A DNA stretch of 64,000 nucleotides, from the NCBI RefSeq assembly GCF_028885415.1, contig NZ_CP118527.1, forward strand, positions 8,370,001 through 8,434,000, given 5' to 3'. Below, piece by piece: positions 33,841 to 42,204 of this stretch; the stretch's first letter is position 1, and the number at the start of each line of letters is the position of its first letter. This DNA comes from Streptomyces coeruleorubidus (GTDB taxonomy: Bacteria; Actinomycetota; Actinomycetes; Streptomycetales; Streptomycetaceae). The notes beneath the pieces were generated by a model that was not told where the DNA came from, searched no databases, and was given only the letters and a program-made list of their open reading frames with translations. The position numbers and the translations under genes were made by a program.

Positions 33841-34582
33841 ACACACTCCAGCCGAACCGCGGCTGCCTGCGCTCCAGGAACGCGGCGACACCCTCCGCGG
33901 TGTCGCCGCTCTCGCGTGCCAGCTCGGCCCAGTGGGCATCGCGGTCCGTGCGCCCGTTCGCGAACTCCTTGGCCGCGGCCTGCGTCAGCTGCGAACGGGA
34001 CACCAGGACCCGGGTGAACTCGGCGAGACGCTTGCCCAGTTCACCCTCGGGCAGCACCTCGTCGGCCAGCCCGGTGCGCAGCGCCCGCTCCGCGTCGATC
34101 AGTTCGCCGGAGAACAGCAGGTACTTTGCGGTGGCCGGCCCCACCAGGGACACCAGCCGTCTGGTCGAGGACGCCGGATAGACGATGCCGAGCTTCGCGG
34201 GCGTCACACCGAACAGCGCCCCCTGCTCGGCGAACCGCAGATCACAGGCCGCCGCCAGCTGTGCCCCGCCGCCCACACAGTGCCCGCGCACCGCCGCCAG
34301 CGTCGGCTTCGGGAACGCGGCGAGCGCCTCCTCCGCCGCCACAGCCAGCCTCTGCGCCTCCTTAGGTGAGCCCCGCAGCGTCGAGATGTCGGCCCCGGCG
34401 CAGAACGTCCCGCCCTCGCCGGTGAGCACCAGCGCCCGCACGGCCGGATCGCCCGCGAGCTCCTCCAGCAGCGGCGGCAGGGAGCGCCACATGGCGGCCG
34501 TCATGGCGTTGCGCTTGACGGGATGGCGGATGACGACCGTCGCGACCGAGTCGGTCACGCTGTACTGCAGCTGCGGCTCCAT
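33827..34582 (-). CDS. enoyl-CoA hydratase/isomerase family protein
   Basis: ATG at 34582 gives 251 residues of the crotonase fold: VATVVIRHPVKRNAMTAAMW, VLTGEGGTFCAGADISTLRG with the first oxyanion-hole region, LAAVRGHCVGGGAQLAAACDLRFA with the second, and TPAKLGIVYPASSTRRLVSLVG. The family hydrates, isomerises or cleaves acyl-CoA; the exact reaction is not readable, but the Glu-rich active-site loop is poorly kept here, so isomerase or other crotonase activity is possible. The longer frame upstream lacks a credible start. It stands alone, overlapping the DJ-1 gene tail to tail by 14 bases. Confidence 0.9.
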   Translation of the reverse strand: MEPQLQYSVTDSVATVVIRHPVKRNAMTAAMWRSLPPLLEELAGDPAVRALVLTGEGGTFCAGADISTLRGSPKEAQRLAVAAEEALAAFPKPTLAAVRGHCVGGGAQLAAACDLRFAEQGALFGVTPAKLGIVYPASSTRRLVSLVGPATAKYLLFSGELIDAERALRTGLADEVLPEGELGKRLAEFTRVLVSRSQLTQAAAKEFANGRTDRDAHWAELARESGDTAEGVAAFLERRQPRFGWSVSTSG

Positions 34583-34691
34583 GCGCCGGATGCTATCCGG
34601 ATGCCAAACCCGTACAACCCGAATAGTTCGCCGAGACGGCACAAGAGGGACAGGACCAGTCCCACAACTGACCGTGTCATACGCCAACGGT

Positions 34692-34720
34692 CAGAAGTGT
34701 TCGATACTTGCTGACTTCTG
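34692..34720. promoter_or_regulatory. inverted repeat CAGAAGT/ACTTCTG before the RsbW-like gene
   Basis: CAGAAGT (34692-34698) and ACTTCTG (34714-34720) form an inverted repeat with a 15-base spacer. GGTCAG occurs at 34689 and again at 34720, overlapping both arms. A further symmetrical GGGAC-N7-GTCCC lies at 34647-34663. The region is the shared upstream of the divergent hydratase and ATPase genes and probably holds their promoters; no -10/-35 pair is convincing. Confidence 0.3.
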
Positions 34721-34764
34721 GTCAGCTCTGAAGTAGGGAGCGCATCGTTGCCAACACTCGGGGT

Positions 34765-35307
34765 GTGGAGACAATCGAGCGCGAGGGTGGCGACCGGACG
34801 ATGGACAACGACGGGCGTGGGTTCGGCTCACGCCCAGAGGGCGGCGCGGCGCCCCTCGGCCCCGGGCCCGCGGATCCGCTGCCGTACGAAGGGGTCTGGC
34901 GGTTCATCGCACCGGCGGTCGACGCCTCGGTGCCGCAGGCGCGGCACGCCGTACGGGATCTGCTGCTGCGTCAGGGGGTGCCCGTCTCGGACGACCTGAC
35001 CCAGGGGCTGCTGCTGATCGTCTCGGAGCTGGTGACGAACGCCGTGAAGCACGCGGCGGTGCTCTCGCCGACCATCGCCGTCGAGCTGGCCGTCGGTGCC
35101 GAGTGGCTGCGCGTGTCCGTGGAGGACAGCCACCCGTACCGGCCGACCGCGCTGGAGACCGACCACGGCCGGACCGGCGGTCGCGGACTGCTGCTGGTGC
35201 GCGAGATCACCCGGGAGGCGGGCGGGGTGTGCGAGGTCGACCACACCCCGAGCGGCGGCAAGGTGATCTGGGCCACCCTGCCGCTCAAACCCACGCGCTT
35301 CACCTAG
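34765..35307 (+). CDS. RsbW-like HATPase (anti-sigma factor/serine kinase type)
   Basis: A protein of up to 180 residues with a single GHKL ATPase domain of the RsbW/SpoIIAB class, abundant in Streptomyces. The N-box is IVSELVTNAVKHA and the G-box region is GRTGGRGLLLVREI, preceded by VSVEDSHPYRP and followed by KVIWATLPL. These proteins bind or phosphorylate anti-anti-sigma factors or bind sigma factors. No partner gene is adjacent. The start is uncertain: GTG at 34765 and ATG at 34801 are possible; TAGGGAG at 34734-34740 fits neither well. The first 40 residues look disordered. Confidence 0.85.
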   Translation: METIEREGGDRTMDNDGRGFGSRPEGGAAPLGPGPADPLPYEGVWRFIAPAVDASVPQARHAVRDLLLRQGVPVSDDLTQGLLLIVSELVTNAVKHAAVLSPTIAVELAVGAEWLRVSVEDSHPYRPTALETDHGRTGGRGLLLVREITREAGGVCEVDHTPSGGKVIWATLPLKPTRFT

Positions 35308-35343
35308 GGGTTGTCCGCCCGGGCCCCGTCGTCAGGGCCGTCG

Positions 35344-35937
35344 TCACCAGCCGGCCGACGTGCCGGTCAGCTCCCTGATCGCCGGCCGGGCCGCGTCCAG
35401 GACGGTCATGAACCAGGACGAGAAGGGGTCCTTGGCGTGCCGCTCCGCGAGTTCGGGCGGAGTCACGAACGCCGTCGACGCCACCTCCTGGGGATCCGGC
35501 CGCAGCACGGCCTGCAGCATCCCGACGAAGAGGTGGTTGTACTCCTGCTCCACCAGACCGGACTCCGGGTCCGGGTGGTTGTAGCGGACCGTGCCCGCCT
35601 CGGCCAGCAGGGACGGGGAGGCGCCGAGCTCCTCGAAGGTCCGCCGCGCCGCCGCCGCGAAGGGCGCCTCACCGGGGTAGGGGTGGCCGCAGCAGGTGTT
35701 CGACCACACGCCGGGGGAGTGGTACTTGCCCAGCGCCCGCTGCTGGAGCAGCAGCCGTCCGTACTCGTCGAAGAGGAACACGGAGAACGCGCGATGCAGC
35801 TGCCCGGGCGGCTGGTGGGCGGCGAGCTTCTCCGCGGTGCCGATCGTCACGCCGTCCTCGTCGACCAGTTCCAGCAAAATCGCGTCTGCGGTCCCGTTCG
35901 ACGGGCTGTGCGTCGCGGTGGCAGGTGTGATCGGCAT
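35344..35937 (-). CDS. idi: isopentenyl-diphosphate delta-isomerase, type 1
   Basis: A 197-residue Nudix-fold enzyme interconverting isopentenyl and dimethylallyl diphosphate. The metal and active-site motifs are clear: SVFLFDEYGRLLLQQRALGKYHSPGVWSNTCCGHPYPGE contains the catalytic Cys and metal His, ARRTFEELG is the Nudix helix, and VEQEYNHLFVG has the EYNH motif with the catalytic Glu. ATG at 35937 has AAGG six bases before it, better than the ATG at 35943. It supplies balanced C5 units to terpenoid synthesis, including the hopanoid operon 10 kb downstream, although it is transcribed separately. Confidence 0.96.
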   Translation of the reverse strand: MPITPATATHSPSNGTADAILLELVDEDGVTIGTAEKLAAHQPPGQLHRAFSVFLFDEYGRLLLQQRALGKYHSPGVWSNTCCGHPYPGEAPFAAAARRTFEELGASPSLLAEAGTVRYNHPDPESGLVEQEYNHLFVGMLQAVLRPDPQEVASTAFVTPPELAERHAKDPFSSWFMTVLDAARPAIRELTGTSAGW

Positions 35938-36236
35938 ACCCATCCTTCACATCGGTCTTCGCGCCCCAAGTCTGCCGTACGAATCCGGCACTCCCGGCAC
36001 TTCGCGACGCGCCCGCATGTCCCGCGCGGCGGCGCGGAGCGCGGACGGTGCCGCTCGGGCCCGGAAGAGGGACCCAGTAGGTGATCGTGCCCGCCACGGC
36101 GGGCCGAAATCGTCCCTGCCGGTGCGGTGGGAGCCAGGACGCGGGCGCGCGCCGGAGGGCTGGCTTCCCCGGCGCACTCCCAGCGAAACGCGCCCCACCA
36201 GCGCCATCAGTCCCAAGCGCCTCAGCAGTGGGCGCG

Positions 36237-37175
36237 TCAGTGACAGAGGTGCGCCTCGTGCTCCCGGTGTCCGACCGGCTCCAGCTGGAAGGTGCAGTGC
36301 TCCACGTCGAAGTGGCCGCCGAGACAGTCCTGGAGCTCGTGGAGCATCTTCTCGTGGCCCATCGCGCTGAGCACCTCCGAGCTGACGACCACGTGCGCCG
36401 ACAGCACCGGCATGCCGGAGGTGATCGTCCAGGCGTGCAGGTCGTGGACGTCCTCCACTCCGTCGGTCGCCAGGATGTGGGCCCGCACCTCCGCCATGTC
36501 GACGCCCTTGGGCGCCGCCTCCAGCAGGACGTTCAGGGTCTCGCGCAGCAGCTTCACCGTGCGCGGCACGATCATCAGCGCGATGACGAGCGAGGCGATC
36601 GGGTCGGCGGCCTGCCAGCCGGTGAGCATGATCACCAGGGCGGAGACGATCACCGTGACCGAGCCCAGGGCGTCCGCAGCCACCTCAAGGAACGCGCCGC
36701 GCACGTTCAGGCTCTCCTTCTGGCCGCGCATCAGCAGCGCCAGCGACACCATGTTCGCGACGAGGCCGATGGCACCGAACACGACAGCGAGGTGGCCCTC
36801 GGTGTCCGCCGGGGTGACGAAGCGCTGGACCGACTCGTACACGACGTACCCGCCGACCCCGAGCAGCAGCAGACAGTTGGCCAGCGCGGCGAGGATCTCG
36901 GCGCGGGCGTACCCGAAGGTGGCCTGGTCGCTGGGCGGGCGGAGCGCGAAGCGGATCGCCAGCAGCGCCATGCCCAGGCCCACCGCGTCGGTCGCCATGT
37001 GCGCCGAGTCCGCGACGAGCGCGAGCGAGTCGGCGAGCACCCCGCCGACGATCTGGACGACCACGATGCCGAGCGTGATCGCCAGTGCGACCCGCAGCCT
37101 GCCGCGGTACGCCGAGGTCGCCGTACCGCCGGCCGGCGCGCCGTGCGCGTGCCCGTGATCGTGCCCAGCCCCCAT
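36237..37175 (-). CDS. cation diffusion facilitator (zinc/cobalt efflux) protein
   Basis: A 312-residue CDF transporter with a His-rich N-terminus (HDHGHAHG) and six predicted transmembrane helices. The metal sites show as VLADSLALVADSAHMATDAVGL (helix 2, D-x3-D/H) and EVAADALGSVTVIVSALVI (helix 5, HxxxD-like position as AADALGS). A C-terminal cytoplasmic domain ends with histidines (CTFQLEPVGHREHEAHLCH). It exports Zn2+, Co2+ or similar by proton exchange. AGGAGGG precedes the ATG. A gap of 299 bases before it (35938-36236) holds no convincing gene. Confidence 0.94.
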   Translation of the reverse strand: MGAGHDHGHAHGAPAGGTATSAYRGRLRVALAITLGIVVVQIVGGVLADSLALVADSAHMATDAVGLGMALLAIRFALRPPSDQATFGYARAEILAALANCLLLLGVGGYVVYESVQRFVTPADTEGHLAVVFGAIGLVANMVSLALLMRGQKESLNVRGAFLEVAADALGSVTVIVSALVIMLTGWQAADPIASLVIALMIVPRTVKLLRETLNVLLEAAPKGVDMAEVRAHILATDGVEDVHDLHAWTITSGMPVLSAHVVVSSEVLSAMGHEKMLHELQDCLGGHFDVEHCTFQLEPVGHREHEAHLCH

Positions 37176-37284
37176 GAAAGCCGCCCTCCTGCTGTCCGTC
37201 CGAGTACCGGTCCGATCGTGCTCGGGGCCCCAGTGAACTACGGGGAGGGGGTATGTGCAACGCGGTACTGAACACCGTTGTCAT

Positions 37285-37323
37285 GTGCCCTGACCTGCGG
37301 AAACGATGCGCAGGTCAGGGCAC
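37285..37323 (-). terminator. terminator downstream of galE
   Basis: GTGCCCTGACCTGCG and CGCAGGTCAGGGCAC form a perfect 15-bp stem around a 9-base loop, starting 27 bases beyond the galE stop on the minus strand. Confidence 0.85.
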
Positions 37324-37349
37324 CCTCAGTGGCTCGGGAGTGGTGTGGC

Positions 37350-38321
37350 TCAGGAGCCGTGGTGCAGGAGCCAGCCCCGCCACGCCGACTCGGCCATCTC
37401 GCGCACCCCGCGCCGCGCGGTCCAGCCCAGTTCCCCGGCCGCCCGGGACGCCGAGGCGACCGCCCGCGGCGCGTCCCCGGGGCGGCGGCCCTCGACGAGC
37501 GGCGGCCGGCGGTCGCCGGTGACCTCGCCGATGACCGTGATGAGTTCGCGCACCGAGACGCCCTCGCCGCGGCCGATGTTGACCGTCAGATCGCCCATGA
37601 CGCCCCCGTCGGTGAGCCGCCGGGCCGCCGCGAGATGTGCCTCGGCCAGGTCGGCGACGTGAATGTAGTCACGGATACAGGTGCCGTCCGGGGTCGGGTA
37701 GTCGGCACCGAAGATCCTGGGCGCCTCGTCGCGTGTCAGCCGGTCGAAGACCATCGGGACGATGTTGAAGACGCCCGTGTCCGCCAGTTCCGGCGCCGCC
37801 GCGCCCGCCACGTTGAAATAGCGCAGGCATACGGTGGAGATCCCGTGCGCCCGGCCCGCCGCCCGCACCAGCCACTCCCCGGCGAGCTTGGTCTCGCCGT
37901 ACGGGTTGACCGGCGCACAGGGCGTGTCCTCCGTGATGAGGTCCACACCCGGGTCGCCGTACACCGCCGCCGACGACGAGAACACGAAGCGCTCGATCCC
38001 GGCCCCGGCGACCGCGTCCAGGAGGGTCACCAGACCGCCGACGTTCTCCCGGTAGTACCGCGCCGGCTGCGCGACGGACTCGGCGACCTGCTTGCGCGCC
38101 GCGAGGTGCACCACACCCGTCACGCCGTGCTCGGCGAACACCCGCTTCAGCAGGTCACCGTCGAGCGACGAGCCCTCGACGAGCGGTACGCCCGCCGGGA
38201 GCCGCGCGGGCACCCCGGCCGAGAGGTCGTCCAGGGCGAGGACGCGCTCCCCGGCCTCGTTCATGGCCCTGGCCACGTGGGCCCCGATGTAGCCGGCCCC
38301 GCCGGTGATCAGCCAAGTCAT
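37350..38321 (-). CDS. galE: UDP-glucose 4-epimerase
   Basis: A 323-residue extended SDR protein: NAD-binding MTWLITGGAGYIGAHVARAM at the very N-terminus, LDDLSAG, the catalytic Ser region VFSSSAAVYG and YGETKLAGE with the Tyr-x3-Lys pair, plus the GTCIRDYIHVADLAEAH substrate loop. It interconverts UDP-glucose and UDP-galactose, supplying UDP-galactose for surface glycans. ATG at 38321 is chosen because the Rossmann motif begins there. It is divergent from the surface-polymer gene series and could provide its sugar donor. A role in galactose use with the GH36 enzyme 23 kb away is also conceivable. Confidence 0.95.
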   Translation of the reverse strand: MTWLITGGAGYIGAHVARAMNEAGERVLALDDLSAGVPARLPAGVPLVEGSSLDGDLLKRVFAEHGVTGVVHLAARKQVAESVAQPARYYRENVGGLVTLLDAVAGAGIERFVFSSSAAVYGDPGVDLITEDTPCAPVNPYGETKLAGEWLVRAAGRAHGISTVCLRYFNVAGAAAPELADTGVFNIVPMVFDRLTRDEAPRIFGADYPTPDGTCIRDYIHVADLAEAHLAAARRLTDGGVMGDLTVNIGRGEGVSVRELITVIGEVTGDRRPPLVEGRRPGDAPRAVASASRAAGELGWTARRGVREMAESAWRGWLLHHGS

Positions 38322-38600
38322 GGTCGCCCACCCTATGCGGCTATGGGCCGGACCCCGTGCGATGTCCTCGATGTCCGGTCTGGGGAGCGCGGTTTGTGGG
38401 GCGGGCCCCGGATCCACGATGATGATCGCGGCAAGGGCTTATGCGAACCACGTAGATCGATCTGCCGAACAGGCGGTGAACGTGGCCTTCCCGGCATCCG
38501 ATAGCCTCTGCCGACATGCCGCCCGGGAGCCACCGGCGCGGGCGCCCCCACCACGTACAGCACTGGCGCGGACGCGTCGGTATCCAGGGAGTGAATTCGG

Positions 38601-40406
38601 TTGTCGACCGCCATCCTCACCGGTCAGCCGGTCCCCGGATCGTCGATCGAGGGCGATCTGCGGTCCCTCGGCTTCGACGTGCGGGTCGCGGCCGACGCCG
38701 CCGAGGCCGAGACCCTGCTCGCCGGGGTGCCGGGCGAGGAGCGGGTGGCCCTGGTCGACGCCCGGTTCGTGGGCCATGTGCACGCGCTGCGCCTGGGTCT
38801 CACCGACCCCCGCTTCCCGCTCGCCGCCATCCCGGGCGCCGTCACCGCACAGCCGGCCGGCCGCCAGGCCCTGACCCGGGCGATGGCCCGCGAGAACTCC
38901 GCGGGCGGCGGCACCACCCTCGTCGACAGCCTCGCCGACCGCATCCTCACCGCGCTGGACGCCGACGGCGCCGACGTGCACCGCCCCGAACTGGGCAGCC
39001 TCGTCGCCACCGTCCCCGCCGACCCGCAGGCCCGCAACGAGGCACGGCAGGCGGTGACGACCGTCGACGACGAGGCCGTACGCCTGAAGTCGGCCATGAA
39101 GTCCCGTGACGGCTTCTTCACCACCTACTGCATCAGCCCGTACTCCCGTTACATCGCCCGCTGGTGCGCCCGCCGCGGCCTGACCCCGAACCAGGTCACC
39201 ACCGCCTCGCTGATCACCGCCCTCATAGCGGCGGGCTGCGCGGCCACCGGTACCCGCGGCGGCTTCATCGCGGCCGGCGTCCTGCTGATCGCGTCCTTCG
39301 TGCTGGACTGCACCGACGGCCAGCTCGCCCGCTACTCCCTGCAGTACTCCACGCTCGGCGCCTGGCTCGACGCCACCTTCGACCGGGCCAAGGAGTACGC
39401 CTACTACGCCGGTCTCGCCCTGGGCGCCGCGCGCGGCGGAGACGACGTCTGGGCCCTCGCCCTGGGCGCCATGGTCCTGCAGACCTGCCGGCACGTCGTG
39501 GACTTCTCCTTCAACGAGGCCAACCACGACGCCACCGCCAACACCAGCCCCACCGCCGCCCTCTCCGGCAAGCTCGACAGCGTCGGCTGGACGGTCTGGG
39601 TGCGCCGCATGATCGTCCTGCCGATCGGCGAGCGCTGGGCGATGATCGCCGTCCTCACGGCGGTGACGACTCCCCGTATCACCTTCTACGCGCTGCTCAT
39701 CGGGTGCGCCTTCGCGGCGACGTACACCACGGCGGGCCGCGTGCTGCGCTCCCTGACCCGCAAGGCCAGGCGGACCGACCGGGCGGCCGGGGCGCTCGCC
39801 GACCTCGCGGACAGCGGCCCGCTCGCACAGGGCTTCGCGGAGGCGTTCAAGAACCCCGCCCGCAGGCTGCCGGGCTTCGCGACCCCCGCCGTCGCCCTCC
39901 TCGGCGGTGCCGCCGTCGTCGCCGTGGCCGCGCTCACCGGCTTCGGCGGGCCCTGGCCGATCGTCGCCGCCCTCGCGTACGCCCTGACCTCCGGCCTGGC
40001 CGTCGCCCGCCCCCTCAAGGGCGCCCTCGACTGGCTGGTCCCGCCGTTCCTCCGCGCCGCCGAATACGGCACGGTCCTCATCCTGGCGGCCGAAGCGGAC
40101 GTGAACGGAGCCCTTCCTGCGGCTTTCGGGCTGGTGTCCGCGGTCGCCTACCATCACTACGACACGGTGTACCGCATCCGCGGCAACGCCGGAGCGTCCC
40201 CGGCCTGGCTGGTGCGTTCCATAGGGGGGCACGAAGGACGGACGCTGCTCGTCACGGTCCTCGCAGCGCTGCTCACCGCCTCGCAGTTCAAGGTCGCGCT
40301 CACGGCTCTCGCCGTGGCCCTGGCCCTGGTGGTGCTCGTCGAGAGCATCCGCTTCTGGGTGTCCGCAGGGGCGCCCGCCGTACACGATGAAGGAGAACCC
40401 GCATGA
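38601..40406 (+). CDS. CDP-alcohol phosphotransferase with extra N- and C-terminal regions
   Basis: A 601-residue membrane protein starting at TTG 38601, with AGGGAG nine bases upstream. The core CDP-alcohol phosphotransferase signature DG(x)2AR(x)8G(x)3D(x)3D is complete at residues 236-262 (DCTDGQLARY, then GAWLDATFDRAKE). The first 170 residues are soluble (response-regulator-like alternation: DVRVAADAAEAETLLAGVPGEERVALVDARF), perhaps a nucleotide-handling or regulatory domain. After the core, further hydrophobic helices extend to the C-terminus. The usual enzyme is about 200-260 residues, so this is a fusion. It transfers a phospho-alcohol from CDP to an acceptor at the membrane. Its stop overlaps the nucleotidyltransferase start by four bases. 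Confidence 0.88.
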   Translation: MSTAILTGQPVPGSSIEGDLRSLGFDVRVAADAAEAETLLAGVPGEERVALVDARFVGHVHALRLGLTDPRFPLAAIPGAVTAQPAGRQALTRAMARENSAGGGTTLVDSLADRILTALDADGADVHRPELGSLVATVPADPQARNEARQAVTTVDDEAVRLKSAMKSRDGFFTTYCISPYSRYIARWCARRGLTPNQVTTASLITALIAAGCAATGTRGGFIAAGVLLIASFVLDCTDGQLARYSLQYSTLGAWLDATFDRAKEYAYYAGLALGAARGGDDVWALALGAMVLQTCRHVVDFSFNEANHDATANTSPTAALSGKLDSVGWTVWVRRMIVLPIGERWAMIAVLTAVTTPRITFYALLIGCAFAATYTTAGRVLRSLTRKARRTDRAAGALADLADSGPLAQGFAEAFKNPARRLPGFATPAVALLGGAAVVAVAALTGFGGPWPIVAALAYALTSGLAVARPLKGALDWLVPPFLRAAEYGTVLILAAEADVNGALPAAFGLVSAVAYHHYDTVYRIRGNAGASPAWLVRSIGGHEGRTLLVTVLAALLTASQFKVALTALAVALALVVLVESIRFWVSAGAPAVHDEGEPA

Positions 40407-41155
40407 TCGGCCTCGTGCTGGCGGCCGGCGCCGGACGGCGTCTGCGCCCCTACACCGACAGCCTTCCCAAGGCTCTGGTGCCGGTGGGCCCCGCGGGCAT
40501 AGAAGGCGAACCAACGGTTCTCGACCTGACCCTCGCCAACTTCGCCGAGGTCGGCCTCACCGAGACCGCGATCATCGTCGGCTACCGCAAGGAGGCCGTG
40601 TACGCGCGCAAGGAAGCGCTGGAGAAGAAGTACGGCCTCAAGCTCACCCTCATCGACAACGACAAGGCCGAGGAGTGGAACAACGCCTACTCCCTGTGGT
40701 GCGGCCGTGACGCCCTCAAGGACGGCGTGATCCTCGCCAACGGCGACACCGTCCACCCGGTCTCCGTCGAGAAGACGCTGCTCGCCGCCCGCGGCGACGG
40801 CAAGAAGATCGTCCTCGCCCTGGACACGGTGAAGGACCTGGCCGACGAGGAGATGAAGGTCGTCGTCGACCCCGCCAAGGGCATGACGAAGATCACCAAG
40901 CTGATGGACCCCGCCGAGGCCACCGGCGAGTACATCGGCGTCACCCTCATCGAGGGCGACGCGGCCCCCGAACTGGCCGACGCGCTCAAGACCGTCTGGG
41001 AGACCGACCCGCAGCAGTTCTACGAGCACGGCTACCAGGAGCTCGTGAACCGCGGTTTCCGTATCGACGTGGCGCCGATCGGCGACGTCAAGTGGGTGGA
41101 GATCGACAACCACGACGATCTCGCCCGGGGACGGGAGATCGCATGCCAGTACTGA
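40403..41155 (+). CDS. nucleotidyltransferase (NTP_transferase family, probably CTP-dependent)
   Basis: A 250-residue soluble enzyme whose N-terminus MIGLVLAAGAGRRLRPYTDSLPKALVPV is the classic pyrophosphorylase loop (LAAGxGxRLxPxTxxxPK). The pocket motifs VILANGDTVHP and TGEYIGVTLIEGDAAPEL follow, and it ends with WVEIDNHDDLARGREI, as in CTP:phospho-alcohol (LicC/IPCT-like) enzymes. Placement between two CDP-alcohol phosphotransferases and a glycerol-1-phosphate-dehydrogenase-like gene makes CTP plus a polyol phosphate the best guess. It overlaps the upstream gene by four bases and the next by 13. Confidence 0.9.
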   Translation: MIGLVLAAGAGRRLRPYTDSLPKALVPVGPAGIEGEPTVLDLTLANFAEVGLTETAIIVGYRKEAVYARKEALEKKYGLKLTLIDNDKAEEWNNAYSLWCGRDALKDGVILANGDTVHPVSVEKTLLAARGDGKKIVLALDTVKDLADEEMKVVVDPAKGMTKITKLMDPAEATGEYIGVTLIEGDAAPELADALKTVWETDPQQFYEHGYQELVNRGFRIDVAPIGDVKWVEIDNHDDLARGREIACQY

Positions 41156-42204
41156 CCCGGCTCATCCCCTCCCCTCTCGTCGTGGACATCCGCCCGGGTG
41201 CCCTCGACGACCTGGCGTGCGTCCTCGCCGACGAGCGCATCTCGCACTCCGGCCGCCTCGCCGTCGCGGTCAGCGGCGGCTCCGGCGCCAAGCTGCGCGA
41301 GCGCATCTCGCCGAGCATGCCCGGCGCCACCTGGTACGAGGTCGGCGGCGGCACCCTCGACGACGCGGTCCGGCTGGCGAGCGACATAAAGGCCGGCCAC
41401 TACGACGCGGTCGTCGGCCTCGGCGGCGGCAAGATCATCGACTGCGCCAAGTTCGCCGCGGCCCGGGTCGGCCTTCCCCTGGTCGCCGTGCCCACGAACC
41501 TCGCGCACGACGGCCTGTGCTCGCCGGTCGCCACCCTCGACAACGACGCGGGCCGCGGCTCGTACGGCGTGCCGAACCCGATCGCGGTCGTCATCGACCT
41601 GGACGTCATCCGTGAGGCCCCGGTCCGCTTCGTCCGCGCCGGCATCGGCGACGCCGTCTCCAACATCTCGGCGATCGCCGACTGGGAGCTGGCCAATCGC
41701 GTCAAGGGCGAGCGGATCGACGGACTCGCCGCGGCCATGGCCCGCCAGGCCGGCGAGGCCGTACTGCGGCACCCGGGCGGCATCGGGGACAACAACTTCC
41801 TCCAGGTGCTCGCCGAGGCGCTGGTCCTCAGCGGCATCGCCATGTCGGTCTCCGGCGACTCGCGGCCGTCCTCCGGGGCGTGCCACGAGATCAACCACGC
41901 CTTCGACCTGCTGTTCCCCAAGCGGGCCGCCGCCCACGGCGAGCAGTGCGGTCTCGGCGCGGCCTTCGCGATGTGGCTGCGCGGGGCGCACGAGGAGTCG
42001 GCGTACATGGCCGAGGTACTGCGCCGGCACGGGCTGCCCGTGCTGCCGGACGAGATCGGCTTCACGACGGACGAGTTCGTCAAGGCCGTCGAGTTCGCCC
42101 CGGAGACCCGGCCCGGCCGCTACACCATCCTCGAACACCTCGACCTGAACACCGAACAGATCAAGGACACCTACGCCGACTATGTCAAGGCCATCGGTAG
42201 CTGA
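41143..42204 (+). CDS. sn-glycerol-1-phosphate dehydrogenase-like enzyme (Fe-ADH superfamily)
   Basis: A 353-residue protein of the iron-alcohol-dehydrogenase/G1PDH superfamily. Landmarks are VVGLGGGKIIDCAKFAAARVGLPLVAVPTNLAHDGLCSPVA, very like the GGG-x-DVAK and PTxxSHDGxxSP motifs of archaeal EgsA and Bacillus AraM. Metal-site histidines follow in ACHEINHAFDLLFP and AAAHGEQCGLGAA. Family enzymes reduce dihydroxyacetone phosphate to sn-glycerol-1-phosphate with NAD(P)H. Here the product could be activated by the adjacent nucleotidyltransferase. The substrate is inferred from motifs and context only. It overlaps its neighbours by 13 and 23 bases. Confidence 0.85.
   Translation: MPVLTRLIPSPLVVDIRPGALDDLACVLADERISHSGRLAVAVSGGSGAKLRERISPSMPGATWYEVGGGTLDDAVRLASDIKAGHYDAVVGLGGGKIIDCAKFAAARVGLPLVAVPTNLAHDGLCSPVATLDNDAGRGSYGVPNPIAVVIDLDVIREAPVRFVRAGIGDAVSNISAIADWELANRVKGERIDGLAAAMARQAGEAVLRHPGGIGDNNFLQVLAEALVLSGIAMSVSGDSRPSSGACHEINHAFDLLFPKRAAAHGEQCGLGAAFAMWLRGAHEESAYMAEVLRRHGLPVLPDEIGFTTDEFVKAVEFAPETRPGRYTILEHLDLNTEQIKDTYADYVKAIGS

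Noticed and set aside
35947..36216. An 89-codon minus-strand frame between idi and the CDF gene
   Set aside because: No Shine-Dalgarno, Arg/Pro/Gly composition and no family resemblance; the gap 35938-36236 appears to be non-coding.
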